6,509 bases of DNA. Origin: Chromatiaceae bacterium (lineage in GTDB: Bacteria > Pseudomonadota > Gammaproteobacteria > Chromatiales > Chromatiaceae). The position numbers and the translations under genes were made by a program. Shown piece after piece: positions 1 through 6,509 of the stretch (positions within the stretch are counted from its first letter, which is position 1; each line of letters starts with the position of its first letter). Below the pieces are notes generated by a model that did not search any database, was not told where the DNA came from, and saw only the letters and a program-made list of their open reading frames with translations. The stretch is from positions 1 to 6,509 of the forward strand of contig JAFGTZ010000203.1 of NCBI GenBank assembly GCA_016938795.1, in the 5' to 3' direction.

Positions 1-665
1 CCAACCGTCTCGGGCGCATCCAGATCCTCGGGCGCGCGCGCGCTGGTCCACCAGTCATCGCGCTGCATGCGCTCGCCCTCCTGGGCGATGATGGAACAGT
101 TGAGCCCGTGGCGACTGGTGGGATAGCCGCCGATAAAGCCCTGGGTGTTGCCGTAAACATGCACACCGCTGTGGGTGGAGAGGCTCGCGCCGTCGGAATT
201 GCAGATGCGCGGATCGAGCGCGCGCGCCGCCGCTTCGCAGGCCACGGCGCGCTCGATGGCCTCCTCGACGCTGATCGACCAGGGATGATAGAGATCCAGA
301 TCGTGCAGCTCGCGCGCCAAGAGTTCCGGATCGGCAAGCCCGGCGCAACCATCCTCCTGGGTGTGGGCGGCAATGGAGCAGGCCGCGCGCACCGTCTCGC
401 GCACCGCCTCGGGACTGAGATCCGAGGTCGAGGCCGAGCCCCGGCGCTGACCAAAATAGACCGTGATGCCCAGACCGTTGTCGCGGATATGCTCCACGGT
501 TTCGACCTCGCCGAGCCGTACCGCCACCTCCAACCCGGCGCTCATGCCGACCGAAGCCTCGGCGGCGCTCGCGCCCTGACGGCGCGCCTCGCCCAGCAGA
601 TCCTCGACAATGTGTTGCAGGCGCGCCAGATCGGCGGCGCTCTTCTCGTGGGTCGAATGCGACAT
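1..665 (-). CDS. pmbA: PmbA/TldE, TldD-partner metalloprotease subunit (N-terminal part, runs off left edge)
   Basis: This is the N-terminal 221 residues of PmbA (TldE), the partner of TldD in a cytosolic heterodimeric peptidase. In E. coli the complex matures microcin B17 and degrades the antitoxin CcdA; its general substrates are unclear. The sequence shows the family's N-terminal pattern: GEVETVEHIRDNGLGITVY near residues 52-70, RRGSASTSDLSPEAV near 74-88, CAGLADPELL near 107-116, DLDLYHPW near 122-129 and HSGVHVYGNTQGF near 165-177. These align colinearly with E. coli PmbA as I recall it (about 450 aa), so roughly the second half lies beyond the window. The start is the ATG at 665, which places the first conserved block at the expected distance; upstream the frame stays open only to a stop near 744-746. 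The Shine-Dalgarno sequence is weak (TGGA about 8 nt upstream). The gene follows tldD on the same strand after a 143-bp gap containing an inverted repeat. Family knowledge: PmbA lacks the zinc site of TldD. Confidence 0.95.
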   Translation of the reverse strand, partial: MSHSTHEKSAADLARLQHIVEDLLGEARRQGASAAEASVGMSAGLEVAVRLGEVETVEHIRDNGLGITVYFGQRRGSASTSDLSPEAVRETVRAACSIAAHTQEDGCAGLADPELLARELHDLDLYHPWSISVEEAIERAVACEAAARALDPRICNSDGASLSTHSGVHVYGNTQGFIGGYPTSRHGLNCSIIAQEGERMQRDDWWTSARAPEDLDAPETV

Positions 666-709
666 GAGATATCCAGAGTCCAAAACGAATGAGAACCACG
701 CGGATGGAA

Positions 710-782
710 AACCGCAAAGGCACAAAGAGCACGAAGACGAATGTCAATAAAACATCTTGGCGTGCTTTGCGCCTTTGCGGTT
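710..782. repeat. Long imperfect inverted repeat in the tldD-pmbA gap
   Basis: The left arm (710-733) and right arm (761-782) are reverse complements apart from a 2-base deletion in the right arm and one T/C difference, with a loop of about 27 nt (734-760). The right arm reads CGTGCTTTGCGCCTTTGCGG followed by TT. This 'cgtgctctttgtgcctttgcggt' style of sequence resembles short elements I recall as scattered through intergenic DNA of several GC-rich bacteria, where chance translation gives peptides such as FVFVLFVPLRF. It begins 27 nt downstream of the tldD stop and ends 45 nt before the pmbA start. In RNA from either strand it could fold into a strong hairpin. On the minus strand only a short run of four T follows the second arm, so it is not a clear intrinsic terminator. 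Role in mRNA stability or partial attenuation is an inference. Confidence 0.75.
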
Positions 783-808
783 CGTCATGTATCAGGCAGA
801 TTGGTCGT

Positions 809-2257
809 TCAACCTTGCGCGCTCGTCCCGCCAACGGTGAGACCGTCGATGCGCAGCGTCGGCTGACCGACCCCCACCGGCACGCTCTGGCCGTCCTTGC
901 CACAGGTACCCACGCCCTCGTCGAGCCGCAGATCCGTGCCGATCATGCTCACCCGGGTGAGCACCTCGGGGCCGTTGCCGATGAGGGTCGCGCCCTTGAC
1001 AGGACGGGTCAGGCGACCCTTCTCGATGAGATAGGCCTCGCTCGCCGAGAAGACAAACTTGCCCGAGGTGATATCGACCTGACCGCCGCCGAAATTCACC
1101 GCGTAGAGCCCCTTCTCGACCGAGGCGATAATCTCCTCCGGATCGCGCTCGCCGGCGAGCATGTAGGTATTGGTCATGCGCGGCATGGGCAGATGGGCAT
1201 AGGACTCGCGCCGCCCGTTGCCGGTTGGCATCACGCCCATGAGGCGCGCGTTGAGCTTATCCTGCATGTAACCGCGCAGAATGCCGTCCTCGATGAGCAG
1301 GGTCTGCTGGGTCGCGGTGCCCTCGTCATCGACATTGAGCGAACCGCGTCGCCCGGCCAGGGTGCCGTCATCCACCACGGTCACACCGGGGGCAGCAACC
1401 CGCTCGCCGAGTCGCCCGGCGAAGGCCGAGGTGCCCTTGCGGTTGAAATCGCCCTCCAGACCGTGCCCCACCGCCTCGTGCAGCAGCACCCCCGGCCACC
1501 CCGAGCCGAGCACCACGGTCATGCTGCCGGCAGGCGCCTCGCCGGCCTCCAGATTGGTCAGGGCCAGGCGCACCGCCTCGCGCGCGAAGCCCAGCGCACG
1601 GTCCTCGGCGAGCAGATAGCCCAGATCGGCGCGCGCGCCGCCGCCGCTCGATCCCTGCTCGCGCCGCCCGTTCGATTCGGCGATGACATTCACGTTGAGG
1701 CGGATCAGCGGGCGCACATCGGCGGCCAGGGTGCCGTCGTCGGCCAGCACCATGACCAGATCGCGCACCGCCGCCAGGCTGACCACCACCTCGCGCACCC
1801 GCGAATCGAGCCGGCGCGCCTCGGCATCCACGGCGTGCAGCAGGGCAATCTTCTCGGCATCGGGAAGGCTCTCGATGGGGTCGAGCGGGGCATAGAGCGC
1901 GGGCGCGATCCGTCGCGGAGTCAGCGCCACGCGGCGCTCCTGACCCGCGCGGGCAATGGCGCGCGCGGCCTTGGCGGCCTCGGCGAGCGCGGGGAAGCGC
2001 AGCTCGTCGGAATAGGCAAAGCCGGTCTTCTCGCCACTGACAACGCGCAGCCCGGCGCCCTGTTCGATGTTGAAGTTGCCGTCCTTGATGATGCCGTCCT
2101 CCAGCACCCAGGACTGCAAACGGCTCGACTGGAAATAGAGATCGGCCGCATCCGCCGCCGAGGCGGTCAGCACGCCGAGCAGTCGGTCGAGATCGGACTC
2201 ACCCAGTCCGGCTGGTGCCAGCAGGGTCTCGTGCGCAATGGCTAGGGGGTCATTCAT
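809..2257 (-). CDS. tldD: TldD, zinc metalloprotease subunit
   Basis: Complete TldD of 482 aa; I recall the E. coli protein as 481 aa. TldD is the catalytic subunit of the cytosolic TldD/TldE (PmbA) peptidase, which threads unfolded peptides into a closed chamber and in E. coli cleaves the microcin B17 leader and CcdA. The zinc site is visible: HExxxH as H260-E261-A-V-G-H265 inside GVLLHEAVGHGLEGDFNRKG, and the third ligand Cys452 in GVGTCGKDGQSVPVGVGQP. Other family blocks are LYFQSS (40-45), SWVLEDGIIKDG (49-60), TDGTLAADVRPL-like DDGTLAADVRPL (173-184), RRESYAHLPMPRMTNTYML (349-367) and NFGGGQVDITSGKFVFSASE (388-407). The start at the ATG of MNDPLA fits the E. coli N-terminus and length; an upstream TTG-initiated extension to 2332 has no family support. 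No good Shine-Dalgarno lies at normal spacing: a GGAG is 17 nt upstream, separated by an A/T-rich stretch. It lies between nit and pmbA, all in one direction. All key residues are intact, so it should be active. Confidence 0.98.
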   Translation of the reverse strand: MNDPLAIAHETLLAPAGLGESDLDRLLGVLTASAADAADLYFQSSRLQSWVLEDGIIKDGNFNIEQGAGLRVVSGEKTGFAYSDELRFPALAEAAKAARAIARAGQERRVALTPRRIAPALYAPLDPIESLPDAEKIALLHAVDAEARRLDSRVREVVVSLAAVRDLVMVLADDGTLAADVRPLIRLNVNVIAESNGRREQGSSGGGARADLGYLLAEDRALGFAREAVRLALTNLEAGEAPAGSMTVVLGSGWPGVLLHEAVGHGLEGDFNRKGTSAFAGRLGERVAAPGVTVVDDGTLAGRRGSLNVDDEGTATQQTLLIEDGILRGYMQDKLNARLMGVMPTGNGRRESYAHLPMPRMTNTYMLAGERDPEEIIASVEKGLYAVNFGGGQVDITSGKFVFSASEAYLIEKGRLTRPVKGATLIGNGPEVLTRVSMIGTDLRLDEGVGTCGKDGQSVPVGVGQPTLRIDGLTVGGTSAQG

Positions 2258-2357
2258 GATTTTTTTAAGCTTAACTCCAGCACGATGGGCTCTAACGCCA
2301 TGCGGAACTAGCGTGGAGCATCTAAAACGCAAGAGGCAATGGCGTTGAACTGCGGCC
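2258..2357. other. nit-tldD intergenic gap with a T tract, a short palindrome and an 8-bp inverted repeat
   Basis: This 100-bp gap separates the nit stop from the tldD start and is clearly richer in A/T than its surroundings. It contains AACGCCAT at 2294-2301 and its exact reverse complement at 2339-2346, with a 37-nt interval. Close to tldD there is the 10-bp palindrome TTAAGCTTAA (2265-2274) abutting seven T (2260-2266), which is an A tract on the coding strand just before the tldD start. I found no paired -35/-10 boxes with good spacing and no stem followed by a U run in the direction of transcription. The gap could hold leader or translational-control structure, but nothing beyond these short motifs supports that. 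Confidence 0.4.
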
Positions 2358-3188
2358 TCAGCCGCTGCATTTCAAACGCCGGTGCTCGATGGTTGGGAAG
2401 TTGCGCCGCACCGAGTCGAGAAACTCGCGGTCGAGGGCGCAGCAGATGGTGCCCGAGCCGCGCGGCACCTGGGCGAGCACCGCGCCCCAGGGATCGACGA
2501 TCATGCTATGACCATGGGTCTCGCGGCCATTGATATGAAAGCCCCCCTGAGCGGCGGCCACCACATAGGCCAGATTCTCGATGGCGCGCGCGCGCACCAG
2601 GGTTTCCCAGTGCGCCTTGCCGGTGAGGGCGGTAAAGGCCGAGGGAATGGCCAGAAGCTCCATCCCCGCATCGAGCATCTGACGAAACATCTCGGGGAAG
2701 CGCAGATCGTAGCACACCGCCACGCCCAGCCGCCCAAAGGGGCTGTCGAGCACCGTCACGCGTTCGCCCGCCTCGATGGTGGCCGACTCCTGATAGCGCT
2801 CCTCGACGCCCGGCAGACAGACATCGAAGAGATGCACCTTGTCGTAGCGCCCTACCCGCTCGCCACGGTCGTCATAGACGAGACAGGCGGCGCGCACCTT
2901 GTTGGAGTCGCGCGCGGCAAGCGGAATGGTGCCGCCCACCAGCCAGATGCCAAACTGGCGCGCCACGCGGGCCAGAAACGCCTGCAAGCGCCCCTCACCA
3001 TCCGCCTCGCGCAGCGCCAGCTGATCCTGGTCGCTCTTGCCCATAAAGGCGAAATTCTCCGGCAACACCACCAAACGCGCGCCACTCTCGGCCGCCTCGC
3101 GAACCAGGCGCTCGGCCTCGAACAGATTGGCGCTTACATTGGGGCCCGTGGCCATCTGCACCGCCCCGACCTTCAAGTCTTTGCTCAT
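2358..3188 (-). CDS. Carbon-nitrogen hydrolase (nitrilase family), Nit1/YbeM-type deaminated glutathione amidase candidate
   Basis: Complete 276-aa member of the nitrilase (C-N hydrolase) superfamily. The catalytic triad is visible: Glu44 in VVLPENF, Lys117 in RYDKVHLFDV and Cys159 in AVCYDLRFPEMFR; Glu134 in RYQESATIEAG is the usual second glutamate. HGHSMIVDPWG (225-235) and the YDKVHLFDV/CYDLRFPE signatures are typical of the Nit1/YbeM/omega-amidase branch. Characterised Nit1 and E. coli YbeM hydrolyse deaminated glutathione to 2-oxoglutarate and Cys-Gly, a metabolite-repair reaction; assignment of that substrate here is by family, and omega-amidase or another small amide substrate remains possible. 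No signal peptide is seen, so it should be cytosolic. The ATG at 3188 is chosen because AGGGA lies 8 nt upstream and because MSKDLKVGAVQM matches the family start; a 21-residue upstream extension lacks family character. The gene sits between yhdP and tldD, an arrangement I recall in Pseudomonas. Confidence 0.93.
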   Translation of the reverse strand: MSKDLKVGAVQMATGPNVSANLFEAERLVREAAESGARLVVLPENFAFMGKSDQDQLALREADGEGRLQAFLARVARQFGIWLVGGTIPLAARDSNKVRAACLVYDDRGERVGRYDKVHLFDVCLPGVEERYQESATIEAGERVTVLDSPFGRLGVAVCYDLRFPEMFRQMLDAGMELLAIPSAFTALTGKAHWETLVRARAIENLAYVVAAAQGGFHINGRETHGHSMIVDPWGAVLAQVPRGSGTICCALDREFLDSVRRNFPTIEHRRLKCSG

Positions 3189-3196
3189 GCCTGTGT

Positions 3197-3201
3197 TCCC
3201 T
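3197..3201 (-). promoter_or_regulatory. Ribosome binding site of nit
   Basis: AGGGA on the minus strand lies 8 nt before the ATG at 3188. It is the best Shine-Dalgarno match among the genes whose starts lie in the window, and it decides the start in favour of MSKDLK over the longer open frame to 3251. Confidence 0.7.
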
Positions 3202-3206
3202 GTCAG

Positions 3207-3228
3207 CCGCCCAACGCACAAGGGGCGG
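3207..3228 (-). other. Small GC hairpin upstream of the nit ribosome binding site
   Basis: CCGCCC at 3207-3212 and GGGCGG at 3223-3228 form a perfect 6-bp GC stem with a 10-nt loop. In the minus-strand transcript it ends 5 nt before the AGGGA ribosome binding site of nit. It lacks a following U run, so it is not a terminator. It may stabilise or insulate the nit leader, or simply be chance in GC-rich DNA. Confidence 0.35.
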
Positions 3229-3263
3229 ACGCTCTTCGAGCCCAGTGTCACTTGGTTGAAACA

Positions 3264-3319
3264 ATATCAGCTTCCAGCTTCCAGCCGCCAGTCTTCAGCT
3301 TCCAGCCGGCGGCTGGCTG
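3264..3319. repeat. Tandem heptamer repeat array in the yhdP-nit gap
   Basis: Successive 7-base units read ATATCAG, CTTCCAG, CTTCCAG, CCGCCAG, TCTTCAG, CTTCCAG, then the more degenerate CCGGCGG and CTGGCTG, giving a consensus of roughly CTTCCAG. The array ends 1 nt before the yhdP stop codon. On the minus strand it reads as tandem CTGGAAG units, which translate by chance to peptides like GGWKLEA. I recall repeats of this general type (CTGGAAG/CTGGCGG units) in intergenic DNA of several proteobacteria. Within it CCAGCCGCC (3281-3289) and GGCGGCTGG (3308-3316) can pair perfectly over 9 bp, so the transcript just past yhdP may fold. Confidence 0.75.
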
Positions 3320-3320
3320 G

Positions 3321-6300
3321 CTAGTCCGCATACAGAAAATAATTGTCTGTCTCCGCCTCAGGATCCTCGCCCGGCACCTCAAGCAGCGGCTCCCAGCCCA
3401 GCGGCTCGACCCTGGGGTCGTCCCAGGAACCCGTCACCCGATAGCGGGTGCGACTGAAGCGATCAATGGGTTTGCCCACGGCCAGATCGACCAGATAGAC
3501 GGCCGCGCCCAGCACAGGGCCACCGGCCACCATGCTGGCAAGTGCGACGCTGGAGGACAGGCGCGGCTCCAGGGTAAGACGCTGATCGAAGGTGCGCGCC
3601 GCGAGATCCGTCACCCCGCTGAGAATCAGCCGGCTCGACGGCCCCTCGATATCAAAGCTCTCGTAGGCAACCCGTCCACCGCTCAGTTCAAGCCGCCCGC
3701 GCATGTGCTCGAAGGCAAAACCCTGGGCGTAGAGATCGGAAAAATCGAACGCCAGCCGCCGCCCCAGCGCGCCCGGGTTGAGAAAGCCCAGCACCCGGCC
3801 CACGCCGGGCTCGAGCGCGAGCAGACGCCCGGCGCCGGACTCCAGCTCGATCAATCCCTCGGCCCGCGCCAGCGCAAAGTCACCAAAGGCGCCCGGCCAG
3901 CTCAGATCCAGCTCGGCGCGCAGCGGCGCCTCCTCGATGGCCTGCCCCGCACCCACCAGTCCGAGCAGCGCCCCTAGATTGGCGCTGCCCAGACGGAGCT
4001 GAAGCTGGCTGCGACCGCCGCCGGCGCGACGCCAGGCGCCCGAGCCATCGAAGGCAAGCAGGGGCGTGCCCTCCAGACGCAGCCTCGTCAGTCGCCAGCC
4101 CTCGCCATCGGGGCGCAGCTGTCCCTCAAAGCGTCCGAGCGGGCGATCCTTCCAGCGCAGGCCCGTGACGCTCACATCAAGCGCTGGCAGCATGGCGCTG
4201 CCCCGCCCGGGACTGGCCAAAGAGCCGCCGAAGGCCGCAAGATCCAGGTCGTTCAGCACCACCCCGAGCGGTTCGCCAGACTGCGCCGGCAGCCACAGCT
4301 CGCCGCTGAAAACCTCGCTCGCGACGCTCAAGGCCCAGCCCTCTGTCTCGGGACGCAGTTGCAGGTGCGCCTCCTCCAGCGTCCAGCCATCCAGCGCCAG
4401 ACGCCCAACGCTCAGATCCAGGGCACCGAGCGCCAAGGCGCCGCTACCCGAGCGGCGGCCCGCCAGCCAGTCGCGCCAAGCGCCCAGATCGAGCCGGGCC
4501 ACCTGCCCCTCGATCCTGAGCCCGCTCGCCTCAGGTGGCGCAAGCGCCTCGCCCGGCCCCGCCCCGAGTCGCAACCGCACGCCCGGCACCGATTTGGGTT
4601 GATCGAGTGCCTGACCGAAGGCCAGCGCCATCTCGCCCCAGTGTCCAGCGCCCTCCAAGCGCCGCCCCGGCTCCAGACGACCGGCGAGCTGGAGTGGACG
4701 CGCCGACCCGGTAGCCTTGACCAGTGGCGCGGGCAGGCTAATCGCCACAGCATCGAGCGCCGAGTCCAGCCGCCAGTCGAGCCGCGACTCGCCCGCGCGC
4801 ACCCCCAGGCGCAGACGCCAATCGAGTTCGCCGTCGAGCCCCGACCAGAGCGCGCCCGGCAACTGCTCGGCCAGGGTGGCGACCGGGGTAAGCGCGCGCG
4901 CCTCGATCCAGAGCCGCTCGGACGGCGGCGGCGCGGACGCCGGGATGCTCAGCGCCAGCGGGCGCCCCCAAAGTCGCGCCTCAAGCCCCTCGGACATCAG
5001 ACTGTTTCGGTCGAAGCGCAGCGCCCCCTGGAGCGCCTCCAGACGCAGCGGCGTACCCGAGAGCGCGAGCGCCGCCGCGCCCGGCCAGCTCAGCCTGCCA
5101 TCCACCGCAACCCGCCCTGCCCGGCTCAGGGGAATCCCGAGGCTCAGATCCAGATGCATGGGCCCCTCGGCCTTCAGACGTTCGGGAAGCGCGCCCAGCC
5201 CCTCGCGCAGCGGGGGGTGCGCCAGCAGGCGCGGGATATCGCTGAAAGGCCCCTCGGCCTGGGCCTCGATCGGCAAGATCTCGGCATACAGCAGATCGGC
5301 GATCCGCAGCTCGGCCTGTGCGATGCGGCTGTCGAGAATACGCCCGCCATCGAGCACCACGGCCAGCCCCGCGTTCTCGAAACGCAACCGTCCCCGCGCC
5401 GCCTCGATGACAGGCCAGTCGTTGGCATAGTCGAGACGCAGATCGGCAACGTCGATGGCGAGTTCAAACTGTCCCTGACCCGCGCGGAAGGGATAGTCGG
5501 CGGGCATGCCACGCAGCAACAACTCGATGCGCGGCAGACGCGTCGGGCCAAGCGCCCGATCAAGCCAGCGCGCCAGGGGCGGCTCCAGCAGACCGCGCGG
5601 CAGATAGGGCTGCACCGCCAGCGGCTCGCCGCGATCACGCAGGCTCGCGCGCAGATCGAGCAGCGGCGCGCCCGCCTCGGGCAGCTCCAGCGCGAGCCGC
5701 GCCTGGCCCGAGAGGTCGGCGCTCGCCAGTTGCAGCCAGTGCGATTCAAGCCGCCAGCCGCCAGCCTCGCGCGGGCGCCAGCTCAGAGCGCCATCCAGAT
5801 GCTCCAGGGCGAGCGGGGCGGCAAACAAGGGGCCGACGTCGAGCAGCGCATCAGCGCCGCGCAGCGCGAGCCAGCCGCCCGTCGGATCGGCGCCCAGACG
5901 CAGATCCAGCCCCGCGACGCCGGGCACTGTCTGGGGGAGTTCTGGCGCCCTGCTCCAGCGCAGACCATCCAGGCGGGTCTCGATCCACCAATGCGGGGCC
6001 TCCTCGGCATCCAGCGCCAGGGCGCCGCGCAGCGCGCGCACCCGTCCGCCCGGCGCGCCCTCCAGCCAGTGGCGCAGAGGCTCAGGCCAGGGCTGGGGGG
6101 CGAACAGCGCCAGACTCTGGCTCAGCGATCCCAGATCGAGCGCGCCGGTCGCGAGCCCCAGGGCCCGAGGCTGTCCGCCGGCATCGAGCGCCAGGCGCGC
6201 ATCGAGCAGCCCGAGCGGCTGGCCGTTCAGCTGTCCGCGCAGACTCGCCACATCGAGCCGCCAGCCCGTGCCGTGCGGGGTCAGGCGCGCCCGCCCGGCG

Positions 6301-6509
6301 AGCCCGGCCAGGGCGATTGCCGGCTCGCCCTCGGCCCGAGCGAGCTGCCCAGCCTCCAGCGCAAGCTCAGCCAGCACCCGGCTCGGGCGGCCCGCGTCGA
6401 GCCGCGCCCAGGCCTCCAGGCTCAGCCCCTCGGCGCGGCCCTCCCAAGCGGCAAGCCACGCCAGCGGCGCGCCCGGCAGCACGTCGGCCAGCAGGTCCGC
6501 GAGCCGGCG
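3321..6509 (-). CDS. yhdP: YhdP, AsmA-like envelope phospholipid-transport protein (C-terminal part, runs off right edge)
   Basis: The last 1062 codons of YhdP; the frame is open to the window edge. I recall E. coli YhdP as 1266 aa, so about 200 N-terminal residues, including the inner-membrane anchor, are missing here. YhdP is an AsmA-like protein of the TamB/YdbH/YhdP group; in E. coli these are redundantly needed to move phospholipids from the inner to the outer membrane, probably through a long hydrophobic beta-groove spanning the periplasm. The visible protein is Leu/Ala/Gly-rich with alternating polar and apolar strands, as expected for such a groove. The C-terminal family block is clear: RLAFDFSDLYAQGFAFEHMRG (about 918-938), IEGPSSRLILSG (about 954-965), an apolar stretch rich in Ala/Gly/Val (about 985-1012) and YRVTGSWDDPRVEPL (about 1023-1037). 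It ends with an acidic tail and a TAG stop. A GTG at 6482 is internal, not the start. It is the first gene of the visible cluster; rng (cafA) is often upstream in relatives. Confidence 0.95.
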   Translation of the reverse strand, partial: RRLADLLADVLPGAPLAWLAAWEGRAEGLSLEAWARLDAGRPSRVLAELALEAGQLARAEGEPAIALAGLAGRARLTPHGTGWRLDVASLRGQLNGQPLGLLDARLALDAGGQPRALGLATGALDLGSLSQSLALFAPQPWPEPLRHWLEGAPGGRVRALRGALALDAEEAPHWWIETRLDGLRWSRAPELPQTVPGVAGLDLRLGADPTGGWLALRGADALLDVGPLFAAPLALEHLDGALSWRPREAGGWRLESHWLQLASADLSGQARLALELPEAGAPLLDLRASLRDRGEPLAVQPYLPRGLLEPPLARWLDRALGPTRLPRIELLLRGMPADYPFRAGQGQFELAIDVADLRLDYANDWPVIEAARGRLRFENAGLAVVLDGGRILDSRIAQAELRIADLLYAEILPIEAQAEGPFSDIPRLLAHPPLREGLGALPERLKAEGPMHLDLSLGIPLSRAGRVAVDGRLSWPGAAALALSGTPLRLEALQGALRFDRNSLMSEGLEARLWGRPLALSIPASAPPPSERLWIEARALTPVATLAEQLPGALWSGLDGELDWRLRLGVRAGESRLDWRLDSALDAVAISLPAPLVKATGSARPLQLAGRLEPGRRLEGAGHWGEMALAFGQALDQPKSVPGVRLRLGAGPGEALAPPEASGLRIEGQVARLDLGAWRDWLAGRRSGSGALALGALDLSVGRLALDGWTLEEAHLQLRPETEGWALSVASEVFSGELWLPAQSGEPLGVVLNDLDLAAFGGSLASPGRGSAMLPALDVSVTGLRWKDRPLGRFEGQLRPDGEGWRLTRLRLEGTPLLAFDGSGAWRRAGGGRSQLQLRLGSANLGALLGLVGAGQAIEEAPLRAELDLSWPGAFGDFALARAEGLIELESGAGRLLALEPGVGRVLGFLNPGALGRRLAFDFSDLYAQGFAFEHMRGRLELSGGRVAYESFDIEGPSSRLILSGVTDLAARTFDQRLTLEPRLSSSVALASMVAGGPVLGAAVYLVDLAVGKPIDRFSRTRYRVTGSWDDPRVEPLGWEPLLEVPGEDPEAETDNYFLYAD

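Noticed and set aside
32..43. Alternating GC run in pmbA as possible Z-DNA or a slippage site
   Set aside because: It encodes an ordinary Ala-Arg stretch in frame, and similar runs are common in this GC-rich DNA, for example near 2584.
108..692. Plus-strand open frame of 194 codons opposite pmbA
   Set aside because: It is antisense to the conserved PmbA N-terminus and has no recognisable domain.
742..747. TTGACA on the minus strand as a -35 box for a pmbA promoter
   Set aside because: No acceptable -10 box lies 16-18 nt downstream, and the hexamer falls in the loop of the inverted repeat.
710..782. Inverted repeat as a rho-independent terminator
   Set aside because: Only four T follow the second arm on the minus strand, and the loop is long, so the intrinsic terminator pattern is not met.
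55..903. Minus-strand open frame of 282 codons across pmbA, the gap and the end of tldD
   Set aside because: It is out of frame with both real genes, runs through the inverted repeat, and its Arg/Gly-rich translation is typical of a frame shadow.
689..2245. Plus-strand open frame of 518 codons opposite tldD
   Set aside because: It lies entirely antisense to a fully conserved tldD. Its His/Arg/Gly/Ala-rich translation has no recognisable family character; long antisense frames are expected in GC-rich coding DNA. Part of its N-terminus is translated repeat sequence.
2382..3977. Plus-strand open frame of 531 codons opposite nit and the end of yhdP
   Set aside because: It crosses two real genes and the gap between them on the opposite strand and has biased, low-complexity composition, so it is a shadow frame.
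5751..5764. Two CCGCCAG units within yhdP as another copy of the heptamer array
   Set aside because: They encode the GGWRLE segment of YhdP, and similar GWRL strands recur elsewhere in this protein, so coding constraint explains them.
6480..6482. GTG as a possible start of yhdP
   Set aside because: The frame continues upstream to the window edge and the family protein needs about 200 more N-terminal residues, so this codon is internal.

Overview
The window is GC-rich, and all the confident genes lie on the minus strand. Read in the direction of transcription (right to left) they are yhdP (3' part), a nitrilase-family amidase gene (nit), tldD, and pmbA (also called tldE; 5' part). All four proteins look gammaproteobacterial: TldD and PmbA align closely with the Escherichia coli proteins as I recall them, and YhdP has the conserved C-terminal block of its family. 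As I recall it, the order yhdP-nit-tldD-(yjgA)-pmbA matches Pseudomonas and related gammaproteobacteria, but here yjgA does not lie between tldD and pmbA. High GC, family identity and two types of short repeat in the gaps would suit a purple sulfur bacterium (Chromatiaceae) or a relative. That placement is an inference, not something the sequence proves.

Layout: 6509-3321 is the last 1062 codons of yhdP, a large AsmA-like envelope protein, open to the window edge. A 132-bp gap (3189-3320) follows, holding a tandem heptamer repeat and a small GC hairpin just upstream of the nit ribosome binding site. Next come nit (3188-2358, 276 aa), a 100-bp gap (2258-2357), and tldD (2257-809, 482 aa, zinc metalloprotease subunit). 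A 143-bp gap (666-808) contains a long imperfect inverted repeat. pmbA starts at 665 and runs off the left edge after 221 codons. No gap without a gene exceeds 300 bp, and I saw no tRNA, rRNA, CRISPR array, insertion sequence or convincing rho-independent terminator.

How the genes relate: TldD and PmbA form the two-subunit TldD/TldE peptidase, in which TldD carries the HExxxH zinc site. YhdP is a TamB/YdbH-class protein implicated in moving phospholipids between the inner and outer membranes. The amidase most resembles the Nit1/YbeM deaminated-glutathione amidase (metabolite repair) group. The co-orientation and modest gaps suggest a single transcription unit of housekeeping genes, though no functional link between the lipid-transport, repair and peptidase steps is established by the sequence.

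I do not see a new biological system. The most unusual elements are non-coding: two unrelated repeat families sit in two different gaps of the same presumed operon.
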